The notes below the pieces were generated by a model. That model searched no databases and was not told the DNA's origin. It was given only the letters and a program-made list of their open reading frames with translations. A program made the position numbers and the translations under genes. Shown here piece by piece: positions 27,993-37,782 of a stretch of DNA of 64,000 bases. Source of the stretch: Rhizobium sp. R711 (GTDB taxonomy: Bacteria > Pseudomonadota > Alphaproteobacteria > Rhizobiales > Rhizobiaceae); contig NZ_LOKZ01000036.1 in the NCBI RefSeq assembly GCF_002211365.1, forward strand, positions 186,001 to 250,000. Reading direction: 5' to 3'. Each line of letters opens with the position of its first letter. Position 1 is the stretch's first letter.

Positions 27993-28436
27993 ATGCCCCA
28001 GTTCGAAACGCATCACTCCGTCCCGCATTCCGCCGACCAGATGTTCGACCTCGTTGCCGACGTCGAGCACTATCCGCAGTTCCTGCCACTCTGCGAGGCG
28101 CTGAGCGTTCGCAGCCGGAAGGAGCGTGACGGCAAGGTTCTGCTGATCGCCGATATGACCGTCGGTTACAAGGCGATCCGCGAAACCTTCACGACACAGG
28201 TTCTATTGAACAGGGCTGAACGCCTCATCGAGGTCAAGTATATCGACGGGCCGTTTCGCTATCTCGACAATCGCTGGCGCTTCGAAGAAACGGCAACGGG
28301 TAGCAACGTCCACTTCTTCATCGACTACGAGTTCAAGAGCCGCATCCTGGGGGCTGTCATGGGCTCGATGTTTGACCGTGCCTTCCGCATGTTCTCCGAA
28401 GCCTTTGAAACTCGGGCGACGAAGATTTATGACTGA
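27993..28436 (+). CDS. COQ10/RatA-type START-domain protein
   Basis: A 147-residue polyketide-cyclase/START-like protein (HHSVPHSADQMFDLVADVEHYPQFLP, shown here in part). Relatives bind ubiquinone (COQ10) or are called RatA after the E. coli ribosome-association toxin; in alphaproteobacteria the ubiquinone-chaperone role is more plausible. No antitoxin partner (RatB) is adjacent. Its end overlaps the convergent pncC-like gene by ten bases. Confidence 0.82.
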   Translation: MPQFETHHSVPHSADQMFDLVADVEHYPQFLPLCEALSVRSRKERDGKVLLIADMTVGYKAIRETFTTQVLLNRAERLIEVKYIDGPFRYLDNRWRFEETATGSNVHFFIDYEFKSRILGAVMGSMFDRAFRMFSEAFETRATKIYD

Positions 28437-28927
28437 GCCAGTTGCTGGATCATGCCAAGGGCGGTCCTGACAGTTGCAAGGCGCACCTCATCGCGACCGA
28501 TATCGCCGTAGAGCATCTTCCGATGAACGAGGCTCCCCCTGCGCGACTTGGCGGCGAGGTGGACGAGACCGACCGGCTTCTCGGCCGACCCGCCTCCGGG
28601 GCCGGCAATGCCCGTCACGGCAACAGCGATGACCGCTTGAGAGCGGAAGAGGGCGCCATGCACCATCTGCCGTGCCGTCTCTTCCGAGACAGCGCCGAAG
28701 CGGATCAGCGTCTCTTCCTGCACGCCAAGCATCTCCATCTTGGCGGCATTGGTATAGGTGACGAAACCTCTGTCCACGACCGCGGACGATCCTGAAATCT
28801 CCGTAAGCGCGCTTGCTATCAATCCGCCGGTGCAGGATTCTGCCGTCGAGATCATCAGCCCGGCAGCCGTGAAGTCGCGAACGATGGCTTCGGCTTGCGC
28901 GACGATATCGGCCGGGAAGATGCTCAT
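28427..28927 (-). CDS. pncC: CinA C-terminal family, nicotinamide-nucleotide amidohydrolase (PncC-like)
   Basis: Deamidates nicotinamide mononucleotide in NAD salvage. This 166-residue stand-alone domain begins with the family stretch STAESCTGGLIASALT and contains GIAGPGGGSAEKPVGLV. It lacks the N-terminal molybdopterin-like domain of full CinA. It lies one base after ispDF on the same strand and so is co-transcribed with it. Confidence 0.88.
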   Translation of the reverse strand: MSIFPADIVAQAEAIVRDFTAAGLMISTAESCTGGLIASALTEISGSSAVVDRGFVTYTNAAKMEMLGVQEETLIRFGAVSEETARQMVHGALFRSQAVIAVAVTGIAGPGGGSAEKPVGLVHLAAKSRRGSLVHRKMLYGDIGRDEVRLATVRTALGMIQQLAQS

Positions 28928-28928
28928 C

Positions 28929-30140
28929 TCAGCTTTCCCGGTAGACGACGGTTGCAGTGGCGATTGCGGCTATGCCCTCGCGGCGACCAACAAAGCCGAT
29001 CTTCTCGTTCGTCGTCGCTTTGACCGAGCAACGATCGATGGAAATGCCTAGGAACTCCGACAGCTTGGCACGCATCTCGTCGCGATGCGGCCCGACTTTC
29101 GGCGCCTCGGCGATCAGCGACACGTCAGCGTTCATGATCGTGCCACCGCGTTCGCGGACGATCTTCGCCGCATGTTCGATGAAGATGCGCGATGGCGCAC
29201 CCTTCCATTGTGAATCCGACGGCGGAAAATGATCGCCGATGTCGCCCGCCCCACAGGTGGCCAGAAGCGCGTCGGTCAAGGCGTGCAGGGCCACGTCGGC
29301 GTCCGAGTGTCCCTTGAGTTTCTGGTCGTGGGGAATGAAAACGCCGCAGAGCGTCACGCCATCGCCGGGCTCGAGCTGATGAACATCATAGCCGTTGCCG
29401 GTGCGAACATCGGGGAGCGCCTGTCCAGAAAGTTTGCTGTCTGCCATTGCAATGTCCCGTTTGACCGTCAGTTTCACGTTGTCCGCCAGACCTTCGACGA
29501 TCCGCACCGGCACGCCGGCCCATTCGGCGATGGCGGCATCGTCTGTGAAATCCGTCAGGTTTGCGGTGGCCGCCTTTTCGTGGGCGGCGAGGATAGGTTC
29601 GAATGCGAACGACTGTGGCGTCTGCGCTGCGTAGAGCTGAGAGCGGGAAACGGTATCGAGCACCGTTCCGTCGAGGTCGGCTCGCTTCAGCGTATCGGCG
29701 ACGGGCATGGCCGGGAGAATTGCCGGCACGCCCTGCAGGAGCATGCCAGCGATGCGATCGAGAAGGGCATGGTCGAAGAAGGGTCGCACAGCGTCGTGGA
29801 TCAGAACGTGCGAGACGTTCTTGCTTCGCAAATGGCGCAGTCCGGCTAGAACGGATTGCTGGCGCGTCGAGCCGCCGTGAACGGCATCGATCGGCCTGCC
29901 AGACCGGACTTGACCGGCAGCTTTGGCGAACAGGGCTTCGTCGTCGGGGTGAATGACCACGACGATGTGGCTCGCGAGCTTCCAGCTGGCGAACTTCTCC
30001 AGTGTATGAGTGATGACCGGCTTGCCGCCAATTGCCCGATATTGCTTCGGGCCTTCTTCGGATGCGCCTGCGCGTTCGCCACGCCCCGCCGCCACGACGA
30101 CAATACCTATTGTTGGTTGCTTTTGATGCATTTGCGGCAT
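28929..30140 (-). CDS. ispDF: Bifunctional IspD/IspF isoprenoid enzyme
   Basis: Fused enzyme of the MEP isoprenoid pathway: the N-terminal IspD domain (about residues 1-235, VVAAGRGERAG nucleotide motif) makes CDP-methylerythritol, and the C-terminal IspF domain (about 245-403, with GYDVHQL, SDADVALHALTDALL and the metal-binding Asp/His residues) forms the cyclic diphosphate. The fusion is typical of alphaproteobacteria. Start at 30140 has GAGGA upstream; an ATG three codons later is also possible. Confidence 0.96.
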   Translation of the reverse strand: MPQMHQKQPTIGIVVVAAGRGERAGASEEGPKQYRAIGGKPVITHTLEKFASWKLASHIVVVIHPDDEALFAKAAGQVRSGRPIDAVHGGSTRQQSVLAGLRHLRSKNVSHVLIHDAVRPFFDHALLDRIAGMLLQGVPAILPAMPVADTLKRADLDGTVLDTVSRSQLYAAQTPQSFAFEPILAAHEKAATANLTDFTDDAAIAEWAGVPVRIVEGLADNVKLTVKRDIAMADSKLSGQALPDVRTGNGYDVHQLEPGDGVTLCGVFIPHDQKLKGHSDADVALHALTDALLATCGAGDIGDHFPPSDSQWKGAPSRIFIEHAAKIVRERGGTIMNADVSLIAEAPKVGPHRDEMRAKLSEFLGISIDRCSVKATTNEKIGFVGRREGIAAIATATVVYRES

Positions 30141-30300
30141 AAATCCTCAAAGCGCGATTTTGCACTGGTGCTTAGCGGCTTGACGCTTCGAATTCCAGCA
30201 TTTGCCCGAAAAATGTCAATTCGCGCAGTGCCCTCTTGGCAAGCCATTCAAACATGTCTAAAAATAGTGCACGCATTTTGCGTGCCTGAAAGATAATCAA

Positions 30301-31302
30301 TTGTTGGACTTTGACCTCGCATCACCTTTGCGGATCGGACCTGTGGGAGTCAGGAACCGTGTCGTCCTGGCGCCTATGTCCGGCGTGACGGACATGCCGT
30401 TCCGGCAACTGGCGTGGCGTCATGGCGCCGGGCTTGTAGTCACAGAGATGGTCGCGAGCCGTGAACTGGTTAACAGCACCGCCGAATCATGGGCCCGGCT
30501 TGAGAGCGCGGGTTTTGAGCCGCACATGGTGCAGCTCGCTGGCCGCGAAGCGCATTGGATGGCTGAGGCTGCGAAAATCGCGGCTGATCACGGCGCTGAT
30601 ATCATTGACATCAACATGGGATGCCCGGCCAAGAAGGTGATTGGCGGTTATTCCGGCTCCGCCTTGATGCGCGATCCCGATCACGCCCTCAGCCTTATTG
30701 AGGCGTCAGTCAAGGCGGTCAGCGTTCCCGTGACACTGAAGATGCGGCTTGGTTGGGATGAGGACTCGATCAACGCGCCCGAGATTGCGCGTCGCGCGGA
30801 AGAGGCGGGCGTCCAGTTGATTACGATCCACGGCCGTACGCGCATGCAGTTTTACGAAGGCCGGGCGGATTGGGATGCAATACGGGCCGTCCGCGATGCT
30901 GTCGCCGTGCCTCTGGTCGCGAACGGCGATGTCGAAACCGTTGAAGACGCGTACGAGATTCTGCGTCGCTCGGGAGCTGATGCTGTGATGATCGGCAGAG
31001 GCTGTCAGGGCAGGCCATGGCACGCTGGCGTACTGGCTGGCCGGACGGGACCGAAAACGTGGGACATCCCGGAAATTGCCACCGAGCACTACAGAATGAT
31101 GCTCGAATTCTACGGTGAGGCAGTCGCCGTCCGCCATGCGAGGAAGCACCTTGGCTGGTATCTCGGCCGCTTTGCGCCTGGTCTCGCAGAGCAGGAGAGG
31201 GCTGCGATTATGACTGCGCGCGAGCCCAACGACGTCGCTGCAAGATTTTATGATGCATTGATGGCTGCGGCATCGAACACGCAGACCCGGGAGGCTGCAT
31301 GA
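30301..31302 (+). CDS. dusB: tRNA-dihydrouridine synthase (NifR3)
   Basis: FMN enzyme that reduces uridines in tRNA. The 333-residue product contains LAPMSGVTDMPFR, the catalytic cysteine motif NMGCPAKKV followed by GGYSGSALM, and IHGRTRMQFYEGRADW. The likely start is the TTG at 30301 (LLDFDLASPLRIGP); no strong ribosome site is seen. It is the first gene of the well-known nifR3-ntrB-ntrC operon of rhizobia and overlaps ntrB by four bases. Confidence 0.94.
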   Translation: MLDFDLASPLRIGPVGVRNRVVLAPMSGVTDMPFRQLAWRHGAGLVVTEMVASRELVNSTAESWARLESAGFEPHMVQLAGREAHWMAEAAKIAADHGADIIDINMGCPAKKVIGGYSGSALMRDPDHALSLIEASVKAVSVPVTLKMRLGWDEDSINAPEIARRAEEAGVQLITIHGRTRMQFYEGRADWDAIRAVRDAVAVPLVANGDVETVEDAYEILRRSGADAVMIGRGCQGRPWHAGVLAGRTGPKTWDIPEIATEHYRMMLEFYGEAVAVRHARKHLGWYLGRFAPGLAEQERAAIMTAREPNDVAARFYDALMAAASNTQTREAA

Positions 31303-32453
31303 CGAATGACGTGCCATCGTCGATCGACAACGGCGGTAGCGCAGTTGCGATCGCTGTACTCAACGCGATCCAGAATCCGGTTGTTATGGTCAACGAGGCT
31401 GGCCTCGTCGCTTTCGCCAATTGGGAGGCGGAAGCCTTCTTTGGCGCCAGCGCCGCCCACCTTGCCCGCTACAAGATCTCGACCTTCATCCCGTTCGGCA
31501 GTCCGCTACTGGCCCTGATCGATCAGGTTCGCGAACGCCGCGCGCCGATCAATGAGTACCGAGTCGACTTGAGTTCGCCGCGCCTCGGACAGGACAAGCT
31601 TGTCGACTTGTATGTCGCCCCTGTGGTCAGCGATCCCGGGTCGGTGGTCATCGTCTTCCAGGAGCGATCCATGGCGGACAAGATCGATCGGCAGCTGACG
31701 CATCGCGCGGCTGCCCGCTCGGTTACCGGGCTTGCCTCCATGCTGGCGCATGAGATCAAAAATCCGCTTTCCGGGATTCGTGGTGCGGCACAGCTGCTGG
31801 AGCAATCGGTCGTCGATGACGACCGCGCCTTGACGCGGCTGATCTGCGACGAAACGGACCGCATCGTCTCGCTCGTGGATCGCATGGAAGTATTCTCGGA
31901 CGAGCGCCCCGTCGATCGGATGCCGGTCAATATCCACTCCGTTCTCGATCACGTGAAGGCCGTGGCGAAGGCGGGATTTGCGCGGCACCTCCGCATCACC
32001 GAGAACTATGACCCGTCACTGCCATCGGTCTACGCAAACCGCGATCAGCTTGTTCAAGTGTTTCTCAATCTCGTGAAGAATGCCGCTGAAGCGGTCGGCG
32101 ATCGTCCGGATGGCGAGATCGTTTTGACGACGGCCTACCGCTCGGGCATTCGCCTATCGGTCGCCGGGACTCGCGAAAAGATTTCGTTGCCGCTGGAGTT
32201 TTGTGTTCAGGACAACGGTCCCGGCGTGCCGGCGGACCTACTGCCGCATCTGTTTGATCCATTCATTACGACCAAGACGAACGGCAGTGGCCTCGGCCTG
32301 GCGCTCGTCGCGAAGATTATCGGAGATCATGGCGGCATTATTGAATGCGACAGCCAGAACAACCGCACGACATTCCGCGTCTTGATGCCCGCCTCCAAGG
32401 ACGCATCGATGGAAGACGCAACGACCATAACTCCCACAGGACCTACTCGATGA
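31299..32453 (+). CDS. ntrB: Nitrogen sensor histidine kinase NtrB (GlnL)
   Basis: Soluble kinase that, under control of PII protein, phosphorylates NtrC when nitrogen is short. In 384 residues: PAS-like sensor (about 15-125), dimerisation helix with phospho-acceptor His151 in LAHEIKNPLSG, and ATPase domain with N box (VFLNLVKNAAEAV) and G boxes (DNGPGVP, GSGLGLALV). Start and stop both overlap neighbours by four bases (ATGA), so dusB-ntrB-ntrC is translationally coupled. Confidence 0.96.
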   Translation: MTNDVPSSIDNGGSAVAIAVLNAIQNPVVMVNEAGLVAFANWEAEAFFGASAAHLARYKISTFIPFGSPLLALIDQVRERRAPINEYRVDLSSPRLGQDKLVDLYVAPVVSDPGSVVIVFQERSMADKIDRQLTHRAAARSVTGLASMLAHEIKNPLSGIRGAAQLLEQSVVDDDRALTRLICDETDRIVSLVDRMEVFSDERPVDRMPVNIHSVLDHVKAVAKAGFARHLRITENYDPSLPSVYANRDQLVQVFLNLVKNAAEAVGDRPDGEIVLTTAYRSGIRLSVAGTREKISLPLEFCVQDNGPGVPADLLPHLFDPFITTKTNGSGLGLALVAKIIGDHGGIIECDSQNNRTTFRVLMPASKDASMEDATTITPTGPTR

Positions 32454-33901
32454 CAGCAACGATCCTCGTCGCGGATGATGATGCGGCAATTCGTACCGTG
32501 CTTAATCAGGCTCTGAGCCGCGCCGGCTATGATGTGCGAATTACCTCCAACGCCGCCACGCTCTGGCGTTGGGTGTCGGCAGGCGAGGGCGATCTTGTCG
32601 TAACCGATGTCGTGATGCCGGACGAAAATGCGTTTGACCTGCTGCCGCGGATCAAGAAGGCGCGCCCGGACCTCCCCGTCCTCGTCATGAGCGCACAAAA
32701 CACCTTCATGACGGCGATCAAGGCTTCCGAGAAAGGCGCCTACGATTACTTGCCGAAGCCGTTCGACCTGACGGAACTGATCGGCATCATCGGTCGTGCG
32801 CTGGCCGAGCCGAAGCGCAGGCCGGCCAAGCTTGACGAGGATATGCAGGACGGAATGCCGCTTGTCGGCCGTTCGGCTGCGATGCAGGAAATCTACCGTG
32901 TCCTTGCGCGCCTCATGCAGACCGACCTGACGCTGATGATTACCGGCGAGTCCGGCACCGGCAAGGAACTCGTGGCCCGGGCGCTGCACGACTACGGCAA
33001 GCGCCGCAACGGGCCGTTCGTCGCGATCAACATGGCGGCGATCCCGCGCGACCTCATCGAATCCGAGCTGTTCGGCCACGAGAAGGGCGCTTTCACCGGC
33101 GCCCAGACACGTTCCACCGGTCGCTTCGAGCAGGCCGAGGGCGGTACGCTGTTCCTCGATGAAATCGGTGATATGCCGATGGATGCGCAGACGCGTCTCC
33201 TGCGTGTGCTGCAGCAGGGCGAATACACCACCGTCGGCGGTCGCACACCGATCCGCACCGACGTTCGCATCGTCGCCGCGACGAATAAGGATCTGAAACA
33301 AGCGATCAATCAGGGGCTTTTCCGCGAGGATCTGTACTACCGCCTGAACGTCGTACCGTTGCGTTTGCCGCCGCTGCGTGATCGCGCGGAGGATATCCCG
33401 GATTTGGTGCGCCACTTCGTTCAGCAGGCGGAAAAGGAAGGGCTCGGTTCCAAGCGCTTCGATCAGGAAGCGCTCGATCTGATGAAAGCCTACGCCTGGC
33501 CGGGGAACGTGCGCGAATTGGAGAACCTCATTCGCCGGCTGATGGCACTTTATCCACAGGATGTGATCACCCGGGAAATCATCGAAGCCGAGCTTCGGTC
33601 CGATGTGCCGGACAGCCCAATAGATAAGGGTCCGATCCGTTCTGGCAACATGACGATCGCCCAGGCTGTCGAGGAAAACATGCGCACATACTTCGCCGGT
33701 TTCGGCGATGGCCTGCCGCCGCCCGGGCTTTACGATCGAGTGCTGACGGAAATGGAGTATCCCCTGATTCTCGCCGCGCTGACGGCAACACGCGGCAACC
33801 AGATCAAGGCCGCCGACCTCTTGGGACTGAACCGCAATACGCTGCGCAAGAAGATCAGAGAGCTTGGCGTATCGGTGTATAGAAGCTCCCGTACTGCTTG
33901 A
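32450..33901 (+). CDS. ntrC: Nitrogen regulator NtrC (GlnG), sigma-54 activator
   Basis: Response regulator of 483 residues: receiver domain with phospho-acceptor Asp53, AAA+ domain with Walker A GESGTGKE and the sigma-54-contacting GAFTGA loop (EKGAFTGAQTR), and a C-terminal Fis-type helix-turn-helix (NQIKAADLLGLNRNTLRKKI). It turns on nitrogen-scavenging promoters. The start ATG at 32450 is in ATGA overlap with ntrB. Confidence 0.96.
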   Translation: MTATILVADDDAAIRTVLNQALSRAGYDVRITSNAATLWRWVSAGEGDLVVTDVVMPDENAFDLLPRIKKARPDLPVLVMSAQNTFMTAIKASEKGAYDYLPKPFDLTELIGIIGRALAEPKRRPAKLDEDMQDGMPLVGRSAAMQEIYRVLARLMQTDLTLMITGESGTGKELVARALHDYGKRRNGPFVAINMAAIPRDLIESELFGHEKGAFTGAQTRSTGRFEQAEGGTLFLDEIGDMPMDAQTRLLRVLQQGEYTTVGGRTPIRTDVRIVAATNKDLKQAINQGLFREDLYYRLNVVPLRLPPLRDRAEDIPDLVRHFVQQAEKEGLGSKRFDQEALDLMKAYAWPGNVRELENLIRRLMALYPQDVITREIIEAELRSDVPDSPIDKGPIRSGNMTIAQAVEENMRTYFAGFGDGLPPPGLYDRVLTEMEYPLILAALTATRGNQIKAADLLGLNRNTLRKKIRELGVSVYRSSRTA

Positions 33902-34092
33902 CAATGTGACTGGCGACGTTGCATTTTCGCCACAATGCGTTGCTTAGAAGTCACGCATGGGGCTCGGGTTTTCGCAGCTGTCCAAGAGCGTAGCGGCACT
34001 CGTCGTTGCGTCTTGCAGGCAGGTTGGCGGCTTCCGCGCCTGTCTGCGGGGAGCGGCGGAAGCGAGTGTCTGCCGCCAGGAGAATTAAGCGA

Positions 34093-36363
34093 ATGGAACA
34101 GGATGCAATGCCGCCTGCGGCGGAAGGCGAAGCTGTCACGGCCGTGACCGATCGCCGTGCCCTGTTTGCGCTGCCGGGCCTGATCCTTGCCGGTGGTGCG
34201 CTTCTCTGCGCCACACTGACGCTCTTCGTGCTGCTGGGGCTGACGCCGATCGCGCCGACCTACCATGTCGTCGTCACCTCGGTCGTCGTGAACTCGTTCT
34301 TCGTGCTCGGCTTGATGGCCCTCATCGCACGTGAGGTGTCCCGCCTGTTAAAGGCACGCAAACGCGGGCGCGCCGCGGCGCGCCTTCATATCCGTATCGT
34401 CGTGCTTTTCTCGATCGTCGCGATCACGCCGGCGATCCTTGTCGCAATTTTCGCCAGTATAACGCTGAACGCCGGCCTCGATCGGTGGTTTGCCCTTCGT
34501 ACGCAGTCGATCATCAGTTCCTCCCGCAACATCGGGCAGGCCTACATGATGGAGAATGCGAGCTACCTGCAGGGCCAGACTGTGTCGATGGCGAACGACC
34601 TCGAACGTAACAGGGCGCTGTTCAATCTCGATCGCACGGGCTTTTCCGATTTGATGACGCGACAGGCGCGCGGCCGTGGGCTGCTCGGCGCCTTCCTCGT
34701 GAAGTCTGACGGCTCGGTTATTACCCAGGCTGACATCAAGACCGAGAAGCCGCTACCGGCAATTCCCCAGGACGCGTTGGATAAAGCCGCGGCCGGGCAG
34801 CCAACCTTGATCCCGCCGGGTGTCACGAATTTGGTCGGCGCCATCATCAAGCTCGATGCTATCGACGGAGCGTTCCTTTACACGGTCCGTGCGGTCGATC
34901 CCAAGGTCATGGGCGCGATGCGTCTCATGGAGGAGAACGCGACCGAGTACAAATCCATGGAGGCAGGGCGCTTCTCGCTGCAGATCGCTTTCGCGGTTCT
35001 TTACATCGGCTTTGCCCTGATCGTTCTGCTGGCTGCAATTTGGACTGCAATTGCCGTGGCTGACCGTATCGTGCGTCCGATCCGCTTGCTGATTACCGCC
35101 GCTGACAGCGTGGCCTCCGGCAATATGGATATCGTCGTGCCGGTCCATGCTGTGGACGGCGACGTTGCCAACCTCTCGCGCACCTTCAACAAGATGATCT
35201 CGGAAATTCGCACACAGCGCGACGAGATTCTCGAGGCCAAGGACGAGGTGGACGACCGCCGTCGTTTCATCGAGGCGGTTCTGTCAGGCGTAACCGCGTC
35301 GGTCATCGGCGTCGAGCATGACCGCAGGATCACCATCGTCAACAGTTCAGCGGAAGCGCTGATGGCGTTGCCGGCGTCGGACATGCTCGGTAAGCAGCTC
35401 TCCGAGATCGCGCCCGAAGTCGATCAGGTCCTGACGGAAGCCGCCTCCCGTTATCGCGGTGATTTCCGCAAGCAGATTGCCCTTGTACGGGCCGGTACCG
35501 TGCGAACTCTGAGTGTCCAGGTGACACGCGAGGAAGTGCGCGACATGAGTGAATCCTACGTCATCACGCTCGATGACATCACCGATCTCGTCATTGCACA
35601 GCGCTCGACCGCGTGGGGCGACGTCGCCCGTCGCATCGCTCACGAGATCAAGAATCCGCTGACGCCGATCCAGCTATCGGCGGAGCGGATTCAGCGCCGC
35701 TATGGGAAGCAGATCGACCAGAATGATCGCAGCGTTTTTGACCAGTGCACGGAGACCATCATCCGGCAGGTTGGCGACATTGGCCGCATGGTTGACGAGT
35801 TCTCGTCCTTTGCCCGGATGCCGAAGCCGATCAAGGAGCCTAGCGATCTGCGTAAGATCCTGCACGACGCGGTATTCCTACGCGAGATGGGCAATAGCCA
35901 CGTCACCTTCCTGCAGGAACTGGGCGACCAGCCGCTGGAAGGACAGTTTGACAGCCGCATGCTCGGTCAGGCCTTCGGCAACCTAATCAAGAATGCCGTG
36001 GAGGCCATCGAAGCGGTGCCGACTGGCGAGCGCGACGAGCGCAAGATCCTGGTTCGGGCTTCGCTCGACCCGGTGCGCGATCGCTTCACCGTGGACGTGG
36101 TCGACAACGGTCGCGGTCTGCCGGTGGAGAACCGCCACAGCATTCTGGAACCCTACATGACGATGCGCGAGAAGGGTACCGGCCTCGGTCTGGCAATCGT
36201 CAAGAAGATTATTGAGGAACACGGCGGGCAGCTCGAACTGCATGACGCGCCCGCCGATTTTGACCAGGGAAGAGGGGCCATGATCCGCGTGCATCTGCCA
36301 CGTCTGGAAACCGCGCCTTCTGCCTCGGCCACAAGTGACAAGGAAAGTGTTTATGGCCTCTGA
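34093..36363 (+). CDS. ntrY: Membrane sensor histidine kinase NtrY
   Basis: Membrane kinase of 756 residues paired with NtrX. Membrane segments cluster in the first 110 residues and again near 295-325, enclosing a periplasmic loop; then HAMP, PAS, dimerisation domain with His517 in AHEIKNPLTPIQ, and ATPase domain with FGNLIKNAVEAIE and GTGLGLAIVKK. Roles reported in alphaproteobacteria include nitrogen, redox and envelope control. The ATG at 34093 has AGGAGA upstream; an ORF start at 34006 has no such site. Confidence 0.94.
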   Translation: MEQDAMPPAAEGEAVTAVTDRRALFALPGLILAGGALLCATLTLFVLLGLTPIAPTYHVVVTSVVVNSFFVLGLMALIAREVSRLLKARKRGRAAARLHIRIVVLFSIVAITPAILVAIFASITLNAGLDRWFALRTQSIISSSRNIGQAYMMENASYLQGQTVSMANDLERNRALFNLDRTGFSDLMTRQARGRGLLGAFLVKSDGSVITQADIKTEKPLPAIPQDALDKAAAGQPTLIPPGVTNLVGAIIKLDAIDGAFLYTVRAVDPKVMGAMRLMEENATEYKSMEAGRFSLQIAFAVLYIGFALIVLLAAIWTAIAVADRIVRPIRLLITAADSVASGNMDIVVPVHAVDGDVANLSRTFNKMISEIRTQRDEILEAKDEVDDRRRFIEAVLSGVTASVIGVEHDRRITIVNSSAEALMALPASDMLGKQLSEIAPEVDQVLTEAASRYRGDFRKQIALVRAGTVRTLSVQVTREEVRDMSESYVITLDDITDLVIAQRSTAWGDVARRIAHEIKNPLTPIQLSAERIQRRYGKQIDQNDRSVFDQCTETIIRQVGDIGRMVDEFSSFARMPKPIKEPSDLRKILHDAVFLREMGNSHVTFLQELGDQPLEGQFDSRMLGQAFGNLIKNAVEAIEAVPTGERDERKILVRASLDPVRDRFTVDVVDNGRGLPVENRHSILEPYMTMREKGTGLGLAIVKKIIEEHGGQLELHDAPADFDQGRGAMIRVHLPRLETAPSASATSDKESVYGL

Positions 36364-37717
36364 TATTCTGGTCGTTGACGACGAGCACGACATCCGCGAG
36401 ATCGTCTCCGGTATCCTGTCTGACGAAGGACATGAGACCCGCACGGCGCACGACAGCGACAGCGCTCTGGCTGCGATCTCCGATCGTGCGCCGAGGCTGA
36501 TCTTTCTCGACATCTGGATGCAGGGGAGCAAGCTCGACGGTCTGTCATTGCTCGACGAGATCAAGGCACGCCATCCGGATATTCCCGTCGTCATGATCTC
36601 AGGTCACGGTAACATCGAGACGGCCGTTTCCGCCATCAAGCGGGGCGCGTTCGACTTCATCGAGAAGCCGTTCAAGGCCGACCGACTGATCCTGATCGCC
36701 GAACGCGCGCTTGAGAATTCGAAGCTGAAGCGCGAAGTCTCCGAGCTCAAGCGCAAGGCCGGGGACCCGGTCGAACTCATCGGTACCTCCGTTGCCGTCT
36801 CGCAGTTGCGCCAGACGATCGAAAAGGTCTCGCCGACAAACAGCCGCATCATGATTTTCGGTTCATCGGGTTCCGGGAAGGAACTCGTTGCCCGCATGAT
36901 CCATAAGAAATCGACGCGCGCGAACGGTCCCTTCGTGGCGCTAAATGCTGCCAACATCACACCGGACCGCATGGAAATTGCGCTGTTCGGTACGGAAGGC
37001 TCTCCCGGACAGGCGCGCAAGATCGGCGCGCTGGAAGAGTCCCACCGAGGCATCCTCTACCTCGACGAAGTCGGCGAGATGCCGCGTGAGACGCAGAACA
37101 AAATCCTGCGCGTCCTCGTCGATCAGCAGTTCGAGCGGGTCGGCGGCTCTAAGCGGGTCAAGGTCGATGTACGCATTATCTCGTCGACGGCCTACAATCT
37201 CGAGAACCGCATCGCCGAGGGTTGGTTCCGCGAAGATCTCTACCATCGTCTTGCGGTCGTGCCGGTGCGCGTGCCGGCGCTGGCAGAGCGTCGTGAGGAT
37301 ATCCCGTTCCTCGTTGATCAGTTGATGCGGCAGATTTCCGAGCAGGCCGGCATCCGTCCACGCCGCATCGGTGACGACGCGATGGCTGTACTTCAGGCAC
37401 ATGATTGGCCGGGCAACATCCGCCAGCTGCGCAACAACATTGAGCGGCTGATGATCCTTGCTCGCTCCGATGGCCCGGATGCGCCGATCACCGCCGAAAT
37501 GCTGCCGACCGATCTCGGCGACATGCTGCCGAAAGTTTCGGCCAAGAACGATTACCACATCATGACCTTGCCACTTCGCGAAGCACGCGAGATGTTCGAG
37601 AAGGACTACCTGATTGCGCAGATCAATCGTTTCGGCGGTAACATCTCGCGCACGGCGGAGTTCGTCGGCATGGAGCGTTCGGCGCTGCACCGCAAGCTGA
37701 AGTCGCTCGGCGTCTGA
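36353..37717 (+). CDS. ntrX: Response regulator NtrX
   Basis: Partner of NtrY, 454 residues: receiver with Asp53, AAA+ domain with Walker A GSSGSGKE, and Fis-type helix-turn-helix at the end (NISRTAEFVGMERSALHRKL). Where sigma-54 activators carry GAFTGA, this protein reads LFGTEGSPGQARKIGAL, so the loop is absent; it probably regulates without sigma-54. It overlaps the 3' end of ntrY by eleven bases. Confidence 0.95.
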   Translation: MASDILVVDDEHDIREIVSGILSDEGHETRTAHDSDSALAAISDRAPRLIFLDIWMQGSKLDGLSLLDEIKARHPDIPVVMISGHGNIETAVSAIKRGAFDFIEKPFKADRLILIAERALENSKLKREVSELKRKAGDPVELIGTSVAVSQLRQTIEKVSPTNSRIMIFGSSGSGKELVARMIHKKSTRANGPFVALNAANITPDRMEIALFGTEGSPGQARKIGALEESHRGILYLDEVGEMPRETQNKILRVLVDQQFERVGGSKRVKVDVRIISSTAYNLENRIAEGWFREDLYHRLAVVPVRVPALAERREDIPFLVDQLMRQISEQAGIRPRRIGDDAMAVLQAHDWPGNIRQLRNNIERLMILARSDGPDAPITAEMLPTDLGDMLPKVSAKNDYHIMTLPLREAREMFEKDYLIAQINRFGGNISRTAEFVGMERSALHRKLKSLGV

Positions 37718-37782
37718 TATCAGGGCGGCGCTGCTGCGCCGTCACTCATTCCCCTGCTTGTATCTCTACGCCCAGGTTCTCC

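Noticed and set aside
27993..28436. RatA toxin of a toxin-antitoxin pair
   Set aside because: No RatB-like partner; the neighbour overlaps convergently and is a NAD-salvage enzyme. A COQ10-like role fits better.
32327..33904. 525-codon minus-strand frame over ntrC
   Set aside because: Antisense to ntrC, no recognisable domain.
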